This document shows positions 1 to 7,876 of a DNA stretch of 64,000 nucleotides, piece by piece. This DNA comes from Polaromonas sp. (GTDB lineage Bacteria > Pseudomonadota > Gammaproteobacteria > Burkholderiales > Burkholderiaceae_C): assembly GCA_013297865.1 (NCBI GenBank), contig JAAFIP010000002.1, positions 248,001 through 312,000 on the forward strand. The letters are read 5' to 3'. How positions within the stretch are numbered: the stretch's first letter is position 1; every line of letters begins with the position of its first letter. The notes beneath the pieces were generated by a model that did no database searches, was not told where the DNA came from, and was given only the letters and a program-made list of their open reading frames with translations. The translations under genes and the position numbers were made by a program.

Positions 1-273
1 CTGCACTCGGGCTAACTCTGCATGTCACACCTGCTTTGAAAAACTAGCACTGAGCAGCGATCGTCTGCAGCATTAGTTTTTGTGGTGATCGACCCGGGTG
101 TTGTGATGGTTGACACGCCAGGCACAACGCGCCTGATAGCCCGGGAGATACAAAATCTTGCATATTTGATATACCTGCCCATGGCCACTGCGTAGTGCAA
201 ACCAGCGCATGAAAGGTAATATTCCGATACTGGCGACGCAAGATAGTCAGTCATACCAAAAAAGGGACAGGAT

Positions 274-1305
274 ATGCAGCAGCTCATGAGCTTTTACGCG
301 GCGCCCATCATGGCCCAAAGCCTGGGCGAGCAGATGGACGCCAACCGCGTCGAAGTCCTGGTGCTCACACCCGAGCAGTTCATGAGTATCGTGCAGGACA
401 AAACCGAAGGGCGCTACAACCGAAAATACGCCGAGGAAGTACGCGACACGCTCAAAGGCACTGCGTTTGCAGACTACTGGAAAACCACTTTCTACCCCAA
501 CCTTAACGCGCCCGGTACCCTGCCCGCAGGCCAGCTAGGCGCTGACGCCTATACCCTCGTCCACACCCTCCACGCCCTGGGCGTGCCCGGCACCCGCGTC
601 TACAGCAAGATGCACAAGGGCAAGGAATATCTCATCATCAAAGGCCACGCTGGACTGCGCAACCTGCTGCAAGGCACCCGCTACCTCGCTACCAACCCGC
701 AAATCATCCAGATGGGCCTGGGTGCCCAAGGCCTCAAGAACGTCGCCAAAGGCGGCTTCATACTTGGATTGGTGGTCACCGCAGGCATCGAAGTAACCGA
801 ATTCATCCTCAACGATGAAAAGACCCTGGGAGACCTGGTGGGAAGCATTGGCTACGAAGCGGTGAAGAGCGGAGTGGTGGCGGGGCTGGCTTTGGGGTTT
901 GGTACGGGTATAGTGAAAATGGCTGCACTTGGCCTCACTGGATGGGTAGGGTCAGTACTAGCTGTGGCTGCTCTGCCGCTCGGAGTTATGTTTGTTGCGG
1001 CTTTGACGATAGGCGTGATTGTGAACGTAATTGACAACCACTTCGATGTAAAAAAGAAAGTTCTTGATGCACTTAAAGCACTTCCTGGAAACATAGAGGA
1101 AGGCGTATACAAAATCAAGAGCGATAGCTTGAGCGAAATGGAAAAAATAAAAATGGAAGTTGATAGACGTTGGGAACTGATGAAAAATGACCTTAAGAAG
1201 ACTGCAAACCACGCTATAGATAAAGCTATTCAATCTGGAACAGATGCAATTAAAAATTACTTAGAGCAATCGTTCAAACAAATACTACTTCCTGTAAGAA
1301 GATGA
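274..1305 (+). CDS. putative membrane-acting toxin/effector, first gene of a toxin-immunity-like operon
   Basis: I recognise no named family. The 343-residue product has a soluble N-terminal half (about 1-150) and then several long hydrophobic stretches (about 160-180, 195-215 and 218-255) rich in Gly, Ala and Val. A charged, Lys-rich, probably helical tail follows (about 260-343). There is no signal peptide. The start follows a GGGACAGG ribosome site. The stop overlaps the next gene as ATGA, and that gene overlaps the third in the same way, so the three form one operon. The first part of the gene is GC-rich, but from about 950 on it becomes clearly AT-rich, as in polymorphic toxins whose C-terminal module has been replaced. 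The pore-forming or membrane-targeting role is inferred from the hydrophobic core and from the two paralogous membrane proteins encoded next to it. A non-toxic membrane protein remains possible. Confidence 0.55.
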   Translation: MQQLMSFYAAPIMAQSLGEQMDANRVEVLVLTPEQFMSIVQDKTEGRYNRKYAEEVRDTLKGTAFADYWKTTFYPNLNAPGTLPAGQLGADAYTLVHTLHALGVPGTRVYSKMHKGKEYLIIKGHAGLRNLLQGTRYLATNPQIIQMGLGAQGLKNVAKGGFILGLVVTAGIEVTEFILNDEKTLGDLVGSIGYEAVKSGVVAGLALGFGTGIVKMAALGLTGWVGSVLAVAALPLGVMFVAALTIGVIVNVIDNHFDVKKKVLDALKALPGNIEEGVYKIKSDSLSEMEKIKMEVDRRWELMKNDLKKTANHAIDKAIQSGTDAIKNYLEQSFKQILLPVRR

Positions 1306-1796
1306 CACCATTGGAAGACTTCAAAAAATGGGCGCGTTGGGGTATTCCTATGCTGGTTGTCATCTTGGGTCTAGCTGCTTGGAGTTTATTGGTTGCTATC
1401 CCCAGCACCTTTAACGATCTAGCGAATCAAGTACCCGGTTTGCGCATTAGCTCGGGTCTGGCGGTAGTCCCGTTTTTTGCGTTGTTTACAGCGTCCCTTC
1501 TTCTGATGGCTATTTTGCTTTTTATGGGACTGAAAAAAGCAGCAGAGCTAGCGGGTTATTTATTCATCGTTTTTTTTATTCTTACTCTGATATCCATACC
1601 CATCGCTTTCATTGGCGGCCCATTACTTCAAAACCACTATCTTCCTAAAATGGGCTACACCGAGTGCGATAAATTGCGTGGTGGTCAGTCTTTCTTTTTC
1701 AACGACTGGGTCAAAAACCCCGAGTGGTGCGTTGACCAAAAAGACCATGCGTGGGTCCGTGAGCAGGCGGCTAAGCGGGGTGGGGAGAAAAAATGA
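1302..1796 (+). CDS. small three-helix membrane protein, candidate immunity protein 1
   Basis: The 164-residue protein has three predicted membrane helices (about 14-33, 50-75 and 85-110) and a short C-terminal domain. That domain carries the pattern GYxxC...RG...DWVxNPxWC, then a charged tail rich in Ala and Lys. The same C-terminal pattern recurs in the next gene, so the two are paralogues. The start overlaps the stop of the preceding gene and the stop overlaps the following start, which indicates translational coupling. The gene is AT-richer than the housekeeping genes. The architecture recalls small enterobacterial DUF1240-type membrane proteins, but that is from memory and unverified. 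A role as immunity protein for the upstream product is inferred from position, size and topology. Confidence 0.6.
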   Translation: MTPLEDFKKWARWGIPMLVVILGLAAWSLLVAIPSTFNDLANQVPGLRISSGLAVVPFFALFTASLLLMAILLFMGLKKAAELAGYLFIVFFILTLISIPIAFIGGPLLQNHYLPKMGYTECDKLRGGQSFFFNDWVKNPEWCVDQKDHAWVREQAAKRGGEKK

Positions 1797-2407
1797 ATGA
1801 CGCCAGCGAGGCTGCGGCAGTTAAACCCGCCAAACCTGCGAAGAAAAAATACCTGTCTGCAAAGGCAAAGCTTGAGCTAGCGCAGCATAAAAAGAATGGC
1901 CCACGCGCCATCGCAATGCTGCTGGTGTTGATAGGCATATGTGCATGGCTTTTTTACGCTCTGGCCTGGGTACCCTTGCGTGACATACGCAACCAGGCAC
2001 CAATTGTTTTTGTGAGCTCATTTGGGCTGATGGCTGCGGTTTGCATTGCTCCATTTGCCGGAGGGACTGTTGGAATAGCTTTGCGCATGACGCAACGCAA
2101 CGCGCTAGCTGCAAAGATGGAGAACTGGTCGATGTATGGCATGCTCGTCAGTTTTGTATGCATACCTGTGCTTCTTCTGGCGGGCGAATTTTCACCTTTT
2201 TTCTTCCTGCACGATAGAGGCTATCACCAGTGCGGCCACTACAAACAAGTGCGTGGAAGCTCTGACCCCAAACGCCTTCATTTTCAGTTCACCAAAGATT
2301 GGGTGACCAATCCAGACTGGTGCGATCATCGCCAAGACTATGCAAAGGTGTATGAGTTGGCGGCGAAGGAGCAAGCTGCCAAGGAACAAGCAGGCGGTGC
2401 GAGGTAG
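1793..2407 (+). CDS. membrane protein paralogous to its upstream neighbour, candidate immunity protein 2
   Basis: The 204-residue product begins with a Lys/Ala/Pro-rich cytoplasmic segment of about 35 residues. Hydrophobic segments follow at about 38-60, 70-97 and 112-132. The C-terminal domain repeats the pattern of the preceding protein: GYxxC...RGS, DWVTNPDWC, then a tail rich in Ala, Lys and Gln. The start overlaps the preceding stop as ATGA. Tandem related immunity genes behind one toxin are common in polymorphic toxin loci, and that is the basis for this inference. No terminator is obvious downstream; the next 500 bases hold three different repeats before the convergent genes begin. Confidence 0.6.
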   Translation: MNDASEAAAVKPAKPAKKKYLSAKAKLELAQHKKNGPRAIAMLLVLIGICAWLFYALAWVPLRDIRNQAPIVFVSSFGLMAAVCIAPFAGGTVGIALRMTQRNALAAKMENWSMYGMLVSFVCIPVLLLAGEFSPFFFLHDRGYHQCGHYKQVRGSSDPKRLHFQFTKDWVTNPDWCDHRQDYAKVYELAAKEQAAKEQAGGAR

Positions 2408-2434
2408 TCCAGCATCTGCGTTGACATTGCAGAT

Positions 2435-2483
2435 ACTATGAATTTTATAGCTGCTCCCGTGACAGTCTATTGGGCTGGCAGCC
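2435..2483 (-). repeat. AGCTGCTCCC element, copy 1 (diverged, intergenic)
   Basis: About 50 bp related to the interspersed family described in the findings. It contains ACTATGAATTTTATAG, then CTGCTCCCG, then TATTGGGCTGGCAGCC. The normally conserved GCGATATTC part is diverged (GTGACAGTC). Read in the family's coding direction, the variable codon is TAG, a stop. It lies 27 bp after the putative immunity gene. Confidence 0.8.
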
Positions 2484-2634
2484 TAAAAGATGTCTGAAGA
2501 TACCCTTTTAGCGCTTTCCCGTCGGCTTGTTAACTCTGGTTTAGTTTTCGCAAAACCACTGCGCCTGCGATTGATAAAAACTTGTTGCCTTCACAAAGGC
2601 AGCACAAAACGGCGCGCTACAAGAAACCGCAAGC

Positions 2635-2755
2635 GGTGATGGGGTGTGGTTTTGATGAAAATCTGCAGCAAGGCGCGCGGTGCATAAGCTGGCTGTGCGT
2701 TAGCTCAATTCGCGCGTGTTTGCGGAGGATTTTGCAGCGAAACTTTCCCCATCGC
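2635..2755 (+). repeat. 120-bp palindromic element, GCGCGTGTTT family, copy 1
   Basis: The ends are near-complementary (GGTGATGGGG and CCCCATCGCC). The interior carries GATGAAAAT, AAGGCGCGCGGTGCAT, CTGGC, GCGCGTGTTTGCGG and TTTTGCAGCGA, which recur at 7108, 10892 and 62168. No protein reading frame is shared between copies. Confidence 0.75.
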
Positions 2756-2809
2756 CGCAGCTCACGGTCTTTGCGCTTTGGGTTATGCAGTCTCCGGGCA
2801 GAGCGCAAA

Positions 2810-2885
2810 AGGGGTCAGAGCAAAATTTCGTATGAGTATTACGCGCCTCGGAAGAATGGTTGTCCAGAATTTTGATCTGACCCCG
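2810..2885. repeat. inverted repeat with GGGGTCAGAG ends (REP/RAYT-like)
   Basis: The left end AGGGGTCAGAGCAAAATT and the right end AATTTTGATCTGACCCC are near-perfect inverted repeats around about 40 bp. GGGGTCAG-type ends of this kind are known around REP-associated Y1 transposase (RAYT) elements. No transposase lies nearby, so this would be an orphan copy. The assignment rests on end similarity only. Confidence 0.5.
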
Positions 2886-2915
2886 TTTGCTTCAGAGTTC
2901 TGATGAGTAACGAGC

Positions 2916-3179
2916 TTAGGGTCTGCGCCAGAACTCTACAAAAATACACCATAAAAGTCCTTCAAGATCCAGTGGATCATCAGAAGTGTCTACTTCCTGG
3001 AGGTAGTCTTTAAGCAAAAACCAGTGGATCACTAAAACTCCGACGATAGGAATAAATATGCACACCAAACTTTTCATTATTTTGAGCCACAGCTCGTACC
3101 GTGGACTGACCCAAAGTCTCCACAAGACCAGTAGAAGATAAAGTATGTACAGAACTAAGTAGAAAATGCCTAAGCTCAT
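2916..3179 (-). CDS. small two-helix membrane protein, unknown function
   Basis: The 87-residue protein has two strong hydrophobic segments (about 3-24 and 35-55) separated by a short basic loop, and an acidic C-terminal tail (EVDTSDDPLDLEG). The start codon overlaps the stop of xerC as ATGA, so it is probably translated by coupling from the xerC transcript. I recognise no family. The AT-rich composition differs from xerC and suggests a recent or fast-evolving gene. It is the last gene of the dapF-DUF484-xerC run. Confidence 0.55.
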   Translation of the reverse strand: MSLGIFYLVLYILYLLLVLWRLWVSPRYELWLKIMKSLVCIFIPIVGVLVIHWFLLKDYLQEVDTSDDPLDLEGLLWCIFVEFWRRP

Positions 3180-4129
3180 TTACTTGCTTTCAAACGCTTC
3201 GCCCGCGGATGCGCCGCGTCATAGGCCTTGGCCAGGTGCTGAAAATCGAGGCGGGTGTAGACCTGGGTGGTGGTGATGTTGGCGTGGCCTAGCAGCTCCT
3301 GGACGGCGCGCAGGTCTTGGCTGCTTTGCAGGACGTGGCTGGCGAAGCTGTGGCGCAGCATGTGGGGGTGCACGGGGGTGGCCAGGCCGGCTTGCAGGCT
3401 GCGGCGCTTGAGGCGCTGCCAGATGGACTGGGCGGTGAGGCGGGTGCCGTTTTTGCCGATGAAAAGGGCGCTTTGGTCGGTGGCTGATGTGGGCAGCAGA
3501 TCGCTGCGCACAGACAGATATTTTTGCAAGGCTTCGATCGACTTGGCTCCCAGGGGCACGGTGCGCACCTTGCTGCCTTTACCAGTCACCTTGACCTCGG
3601 CGGCGTCCAGCTGCAGCCAGCCTTTGGCCGATGCAGTGGCCTGCACGTCCAGCCCCACCAGCTCGCCCACGCGCAGGCCGCTGCCGTAGAGCAGCTCGGT
3701 GATGGCGGCGTCGCGCGCCTCCAGGCGGGGGTCAAAGCTGCCGTCTGCGCTGCCGCGCTCAAAGCTGGCCAGCTGCACCGCGTCGTCCACCGCCAGTGCC
3801 TTGGGCAGGGGCTTGGGCTGCTTGGGCGCGCGCACGTCTTGCACCGGGTTGGCGTGAATCAGGCCTTCGCGGCCCAGCCAGGTATAAAAGCCGCGCCAGC
3901 CGCTCAGGATCAGCGCGATGCCGCGCCCGCTGCGGCCCTGGCTGTGCATCTGCGCCACCCAGCGGCGAATGTGCGCGTTGTGCACCTGCGGCAGGCTGAT
4001 GGGGACGGCCAGGGCTAGCGCCTGGAGCTTGCGCAGGTCTTCGGTATAGAGGGCGACAGTGCGCTTGGCCAGGCGTTTTTGCACGCGCACATGATCGAGA
4101 TATTTCTCAATCAGCGCGGCGTCGGTCAT
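3176..4129 (-). CDS. xerC: tyrosine recombinase XerC
   Basis: XerC acts with XerD at dif to resolve chromosome dimers. The 317-residue protein has an N-terminal SAM-like core-binding domain (about 1-100) and a C-terminal catalytic domain. The catalytic residues are visible: Arg in GSGLRVGELVGL, Lys in VTGKGSKVR, HMLRHSFASH, the His of LLGHANI and the nucleophile in QVYTR. Length is slightly above the usual 300. It lies 6 bp downstream of the DUF484 gene in the conserved order dapF-DUF484-xerC known from many proteobacteria, which distinguishes it from xerD or an integrase. Confidence is high. Confidence 0.93.
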   Translation of the reverse strand: MTDAALIEKYLDHVRVQKRLAKRTVALYTEDLRKLQALALAVPISLPQVHNAHIRRWVAQMHSQGRSGRGIALILSGWRGFYTWLGREGLIHANPVQDVRAPKQPKPLPKALAVDDAVQLASFERGSADGSFDPRLEARDAAITELLYGSGLRVGELVGLDVQATASAKGWLQLDAAEVKVTGKGSKVRTVPLGAKSIEALQKYLSVRSDLLPTSATDQSALFIGKNGTRLTAQSIWQRLKRRSLQAGLATPVHPHMLRHSFASHVLQSSQDLRAVQELLGHANITTTQVYTRLDFQHLAKAYDAAHPRAKRLKASK

Positions 4130-4135
4130 GGCAGG

Positions 4136-4822
4136 TCAGGCGCGCAGCCGTGCCAGCGCTGCGCTGGCCAGCTCGGCGATGCGCTCTAAAAAGTCGGTGC
4201 CCATGTTGGCGTTAAAGCGCTCGGGGTCGGGCGAGGCCAGCACCAGCATGCCAAAGGAATCAGCCGCAGCGCCTGCGCGCAGGGGGATCAGCGCCACCGA
4301 CATGGCCAGCTCGGGCTGGGCCAGCCACTGCACAGCTTCAAAGCTGGAGTTCACGCCGCAGTAGGGCACAGTGATGGACGAGGCAAAAGCCTTGGCATCG
4401 CTGCTCACGCCAGTGGCAAAAGGCTGGTCAGAAAACAGGCCGTTGGTGTCCCACACCTTGATCGCCACCTGTGGCACGAGAAACTGGTGCTTGATCTCGC
4501 GCGTCAGCACCTCGGGCAGCTCGATAGCGTGGTGGGTGAGCAGCAGGTTGCGGGTCCAGCGCTGCATCTTGTCGGCGATCATCATGTTGTCGTTGCCGTT
4601 GCGCACCATCTCCATGATGCGGCGCTCCAGCGTCTTGATCTTCTCGCGCAGCATCTCGGCCTGGCGTTCCTGCAGGCTGACTGCGCGCGCGCCATGGCCG
4701 CTGGAGAGCTGCACAGTGGCCAGCAGCTCGGCGTGGCGCTCAAAAAAGTCGGGCGTGTTGACCAGAAACTGGGCAATGTCGGCCTCTGTGATGGGCGGTA
4801 CGTCGTTGGCTTTAAGGGTCAT
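4136..4822 (-). CDS. DUF484 family protein
   Basis: The 228-residue cytoplasmic protein begins with the typical segment ADIAQFLVNTPDFFERHAELL. A coiled-coil-like stretch follows (LQERQAEMLREKIKTLERR, about 50-70), then a GAF-like C-terminal domain. It sits between dapF and xerC, the standard position for DUF484 genes, with 15 bp and 6 bp gaps, so co-transcription is likely. The biochemical role of the family is not established; the fold suggests a regulatory or ligand-binding function. Confidence 0.9.
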   Translation of the reverse strand: MTLKANDVPPITEADIAQFLVNTPDFFERHAELLATVQLSSGHGARAVSLQERQAEMLREKIKTLERRIMEMVRNGNDNMMIADKMQRWTRNLLLTHHAIELPEVLTREIKHQFLVPQVAIKVWDTNGLFSDQPFATGVSSDAKAFASSITVPYCGVNSSFEAVQWLAQPELAMSVALIPLRAGAAADSFGMLVLASPDPERFNANMGTDFLERIAELASAALARLRA

Positions 4823-4837
4823 GGGTCTTCCTCGGGT

Positions 4838-5740
4838 CTAGCGGGGGTGGTCGGGCACGTCAATGGTGCCCTGAAAAACGGTGGTGGCTGGGCCGATCAT
4901 CATCACACTGTGGCCCAGGCCTGCCCACTCAATGGTGAGAATGCCGCCGCGTGCGTGCACATCGACTTTGGCGTCCAGCAGCCCCAGGCGAATGCCTGCC
5001 ACCACAGCGGCGCAGGCACCGGTGCCGCAGGTCAGCGTCTCGCCGGCGCCGCGCTCATACACGCGCAGGCGAATGGTCTGGCGGTTCACTATCTGCATGA
5101 AGCCGGCATTGACGCGCTGCGAAAAGGCCGGGTGCGCCTGCACCCAGGGCCCCACGGTGTCCACCGGCGCGGTGTCCACATCGTCCACGATCTGCACCGC
5201 ATGCGGGTTGCCCATGGAGAGCACGGCTATCTCTTTGCTCAAGGTATGCGCTATGTTTTCAATAGCTGCTCCCGCGATATTCCATTGGGCTAGACGCCAT
5301 TTTTGCCATGAATTAGCGGCCACAGGCACGGCCTGGGACGCATCAAAAGGCACCTGCGGCAGATCAAACACCGGCACGCTCATGTCCACCAGCACGCGGC
5401 CATCGCTTTGCTCGGTCAGCACCAGGGTGTTGTTCATGGTCTTGACGCGGATGGAGGTTTTGTCGGTCAGGCCGCGCTCGCGCACATAGCGCACAAAGCA
5501 GCGCGAGCCGTTGCCGCAGTGCTCCACCTCGCCGCCATCGGCGTTGTGGATCACGTATTCAAAGTCCACGCTGGCGTCAGGCGCGGGGCGCACGGTGAGT
5601 ATCTGGTCAGCGCCTACGCCAAAGTGCCTATCGCCCAAAAAGCGGTATTGCGCGGCGCTCAAGCCCAGCCGTCCGCGCGTTTCGTCCAGCACGACAAAGT
5701 CGTTGCCTGCGCCGTGCATTTTGGTGAAACTGATCTGCAT
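4838..5740 (-). CDS. dapF: diaminopimelate epimerase with repeat-derived insertion
   Basis: DapF converts LL- to meso-diaminopimelate for lysine and peptidoglycan synthesis. The 300-residue protein starts at [15 protein letters not shown]; the upstream open frame is non-coding. The two active-site cysteines are in HCGNGSRC and CGTGACAA, and MGNPH is present. The protein is about 25 residues longer than the usual 274. The extra residues lie at about 141-170 and contain [13 protein letters not shown], encoded by an interspersed element (5250-5298), just before the conserved MGNPH loop. The frame stays open and both cysteines are intact, so the enzyme is probably active. It heads the dapF-DUF484-xerC operon. 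Confidence 0.95.
   Translation of the reverse strand: MQISFTKMHGAGNDFVVLDETRGRLGLSAAQYRFLGDRHFGVGADQILTVRPAPDASVDFEYVIHNADGGEVEHCGNGSRCFVRYVRERGLTDKTSIRVKTMNNTLVLTEQSDGRVLVDMSVPVFDLPQVPFDASQAVPVAANSWQKWRLAQWNIAGAAIENIAHTLSKEIAVLSMGNPHAVQIVDDVDTAPVDTVGPWVQAHPAFSQRVNAGFMQIVNRQTIRLRVYERGAGETLTCGTGACAAVVAGIRLGLLDAKVDVHARGGILTIEWAGLGHSVMMIGPATTVFQGTIDVPDHPR
5250..5298 (-). repeat. AGCTGCTCCC element, copy 2 (in frame inside dapF)
   Basis: The core CGCGGGAGCAGCTAT is preceded by CCCAATGGAATAT on the coding strand, giving [12 protein letters not shown] in the protein. The terminal mini-hairpin CTATTG/CATAG is retained. The variable codon is TGG (Trp), not a stop. Confidence 0.9.
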
Positions 5741-5748
5741 AGCCCCAA

Positions 5749-6327
5749 TTATCCCCTGCTTGGCGCAGCCAAGGCGCTGGCGGCAAAAAACTGCTGGGCC
5801 TGGGCCAGCGCCTGCGCGTCGGCGCGCACCGCATCGGGCGGCCCGCCTTTGCCCCATAGCACACCTGCAAAGTGCATGTTCAAAAAGCCCGCGCACAGGG
5901 CTATGGAGTCAATCATGGGCTGCGACTTGGCCCGGTCGCCACTGGTGGTGATGAGGTGCAGCGTCTTTTGCGCCATGGCCTCCTTAAAGGGCACGCCGGG
6001 GATGCGCATCCACGCGCTCCAGTGGTCCAAGTACAGCTTAAGCGGCGCAGGGATGCTGTACCAGTAGACCGGGGCCACAAAGACCAGATCGGTGCAGTCC
6101 AGCGTGGCCTGCAGCAGGGTGAGCATGTCGCCGCTGGGCTGGGGGTATTGGCCTGTGGTGTGGCGCTGGTCTACAAATGGGGGAATCTGCATCTGCGCCA
6201 GGGCGTGCCAGGTCTGCTGCGCGCCTGCAGGCAGGGCGGCGGCAGCCTGCTGGGCCAGCCATTCGGTGTTGCCCAGGTGGCCGCGCTCGCGGGTGGAGGT
6301 GGTGAGAAAGAGGTATTTGCTAGCCAT
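5749..6327 (-). CDS. NAD(P)H-dependent FMN reductase-like, flavodoxin-fold protein
   Basis: The 192-residue protein has the flavodoxin-like fold. An N-terminal beta strand leads into a phosphate loop rich in Ser, Thr and Arg ([10 protein letters not shown]), and the motif [19 protein letters not shown] resembles the substrate and FMN-binding loop of NADPH-dependent FMN reductases and NAD(P)H:quinone oxidoreductases. The expected cofactor is FMN and the location cytoplasmic; the substrate cannot be told. It starts upstream of dapF on the same strand with an 8 bp gap and may share its transcript. A DNA element within the neighbouring gene does not reach it. Confidence 0.8.
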   Translation of the reverse strand: MASKYLFLTTSTRERGHLGNTEWLAQQAAAALPAGAQQTWHALAQMQIPPFVDQRHTTGQYPQPSGDMLTLLQATLDCTDLVFVAPVYWYSIPAPLKLYLDHWSAWMRIPGVPFKEAMAQKTLHLITTSGDRAKSQPMIDSIALCAGFLNMHFAGVLWGKGGPPDAVRADAQALAQAQQFFAASALAAPSRG

Positions 6328-6448
6328 GCCTGTATGTTAACTGCGCTGAGCGCCATGGTCGTTGATAGGGGGCCGCGTTGAGGGGGCCGCGTTGTTCCAA
6401 ATCGGCTATCCTCATGGCCTGCACAACCATACAACAGAGACAACACCT

Positions 6449-7009
6449 ATGCGCATCCCCGAATGGACCCCCGCCGCCCACCCCCAGTCAGACGAACTGA
6501 TCAACGCCATCAAGGCGCGCCGCGGTGGCCAGCTGATCCAGCTGGACAAAGCCCTGCTGTGGAGCGAGCCGCTGGCCCGCGGCTGGAACGTCTACCTCAA
6601 AGCCGTGCGCACCGAGCTGCCCACCAGCCGCAAGCTGCGCGAGCTGGCGATCTGCACCGTAGCCCTGCTGACCGGCGCCGCCTACGAATACCATCACCAC
6701 GCCCCCGACTTTCTGGCCGCAGGCGGCACCCAGGCCGAGCTGGACGCCCTGAACGCCCATCTAGCCCCATTTTTAAAGCAAAATCAGCCGCTAGCCCAAT
6801 GGAATATCGCAGGAGCAGCTATCGAAAACGTAGTAATGCAATATGCCGCAGAGATGACTTTGCACGTCAAAGTAAGCGACGCCACCTTTGCCGCGCTGCA
6901 GCAGCACTTTGACACTACGCAGATAGTTGAGCTGACCTCGGCCATCGCCACCTACAACATGGTGGCCAGGTTTTTGGTGGCACTGGGGGTGACACCGGAA
7001 GAGCGCTGA
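6449..7009 (+). CDS. carboxymuconolactone decarboxylase (CMD) family protein with repeat-derived insertion
   Basis: The 186-residue protein starts at MRIPEWTP, the first start giving a normal N terminus. It has the CMD/AhpD-like pattern: a basic helix (SRKLRELAICTVALLTG) and AAYEYHHHAPDFLAAGG. It belongs to the His-rich class without the CxxC of AhpD. After DALNAHLAPFLK the chain contains [17 protein letters not shown] (about 113-129), encoded by an interspersed element, before returning to the family pattern (FDTTQIVELTSAIATYNMVARF). The specific reaction is unknown. It is divergent from the reductase gene. Confidence 0.82.
   Translation: MRIPEWTPAAHPQSDELINAIKARRGGQLIQLDKALLWSEPLARGWNVYLKAVRTELPTSRKLRELAICTVALLTGAAYEYHHHAPDFLAAGGTQAELDALNAHLAPFLKQNQPLAQWNIAGAAIENVVMQYAAEMTLHVKVSDATFAALQQHFDTTQIVELTSAIATYNMVARFLVALGVTPEER
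6788..6834 (+). repeat. AGCTGCTCCC element, copy 3 (in frame inside the CMD gene)
   Basis: CCCAATGGAATATCGCAGG followed by AGCAGCTATCGAAAACGTAG. It differs from consensus at one core base (CAGG for CGGG), which leaves Gly unchanged at the peptide level. The variable codon is TGG (Trp). Confidence 0.9.
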
Positions 7010-7107
7010 AGTCTTTGGATTTCTAGCCGCTTGGGGCCCCTTTGCTCTCGAGCGTGAATGGCGAGGGCTAGGGGATTTTGCGCCAAGCTTGGTCACCTAA
7101 GCGGCAG

Positions 7108-7215
7108 TTGAGGAAGTCGTGCTGCAAAAACTTCCGCGAACACGCGCGAGCACCATCCCCGTATATCCACCGCATGCACCGCGCGCCTCGCTACAGTTTT
7201 TCATCCCGACCACGC
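7108..7215 (-). repeat. 120-bp palindromic element, GCGCGTGTTT family, copy 2
   Basis: In reverse orientation to copy 1, this carries GTGCTGCAAAAACTTCCGCG, AACACGCGCGAGCA, GCATGCACCGCGCGCC and TTTTTCATC. It occupies most of the gene-free stretch 7010-7338. The remainder of that stretch belongs to the duplicated leader at 7174-7368. Confidence 0.7.
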
Positions 7216-7368
7216 TCAACTACCGCTTTGCTGGGTCGGTGGGTTGTTTGAGGGCTAGATTCTGCCAGGGCGACTTTACAAATTTTGCCGTGCCTGCTCA
7301 TAATTGCGTTACATGACAACAACTCAATAAATGCAATCATGCTTCTGAAATTGTTCCTGTCGCGTTAT
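7174..7368 (+). repeat. duplicated leader region, copy A
   Basis: About 195 bp that recur at 8358-8550. Shared blocks are GCGCGCCTCGCT, CAACTACCGCTTTGCTGGGT (TAACTACCGC in copy B), ACTTTACAAATTTTGCCGTG (GCTTTAC in copy B), CCTGCTCATAAT and CAACTCAATAAATGCAAT, then TGAAATTGTT. Each copy precedes a small membrane-protein gene. The first 40 bp overlap the palindromic element. Confidence 0.8.
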
Positions 7369-7419
7369 CTTGCGGACTACCAAGTTATTCAGCAGTTTCG
7401 CGGGATGTATCAAAGTTAA
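7339..7419 (+). CDS. possible 26-codon leader ORF upstream of the small membrane protein gene
   Basis: ATG CTT CTG AAA TTG begins a 26-residue frame with the segment KLFLSRYL. It ends 5 bp before the start of the 121-residue membrane protein. The homologous duplicated region at 8358-8550 contains a 21-residue frame with KLFLSCYL, which ends 8 bp before a possible start of the gene at 8583. Conservation of the KLFLSxYL reading in both copies, with different flanks, is the only evidence of coding. It could be a leader peptide or a decayed gene start. Confidence 0.3.
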   Translation: MLLKLFLSRYLADYQVIQQFRGMYQS

Positions 7420-7424
7420 CCAAT

Positions 7425-7790
7425 ATGTGTCGCGTTGCTGACTATTGGTCAATCGCTTTGTTCCTGTTGCTAGCTGCTACCGGATTGGTAAGCGCTATTT
7501 TGCAACTTCGATTTTTGAATCATTTGGAAGTTACCACGCCGTCATTGTGGAGAAAATTGGGTATGCGCAAGGTTTGGACTGATGACGGAAATATCAGCTA
7601 TGCAGCGGCTCAGTGGTTTCTCTTAGAAGGCGAATACAAATCCATTAATGATCAAGCAATTATTGAAAAGGGTGACCGCGCGCGCTTGGCTTTCTTTTGT
7701 ATGTTGGCTGCTTTGATGGCGTGGGGTGTATGTGCGTCGGTGTCGGGAGTTTGGTTTCCATTTTCGTGTTTACTGGAGATTTTTATATGA
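7425..7790 (+). CDS. small membrane protein, faintly UspB-like
   Basis: The 121-residue protein has two hydrophobic segments (about 8-28 and 88-112) flanking a soluble middle: SLWRKLG, then WFLLEGEYKSI, then KGDRARLAFF. The order of a membrane helix, a short soluble part with a GDR motif and a final helix is reminiscent of UspB-type and similar uncharacterised membrane proteins, but the similarity is weak and recalled rather than computed. Ribosome-site sequence is poor. It is AT-rich relative to the flanking housekeeping genes. The end overlaps an alternative longer frame of the next gene. Confidence 0.5.
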   Translation: MCRVADYWSIALFLLLAATGLVSAILQLRFLNHLEVTTPSLWRKLGMRKVWTDDGNISYAAAQWFLLEGEYKSINDQAIIEKGDRARLAFFCMLAALMAWGVCASVSGVWFPFSCLLEIFI

Positions 7791-7876
7791 GCACTGTTTA
7801 CTTGCCGCTCGTGGTGGTTAACTGGTTTGCTTGTGCCTATATTTCTGAATCATCTAGTCCCAAAGAGATTGTCTCA

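Noticed and set aside
1-273. Minus-strand open frames at the left edge
   Set aside because: Short, overlapping frames without ribosome sites or recognisable content; the stretch is best read as the upstream region of the toxin-like operon.
2582-2875. 97-residue plus-strand frame between the toxin operon and xerC
   Set aside because: It covers two repeat elements and has no start context or recognisable domain.
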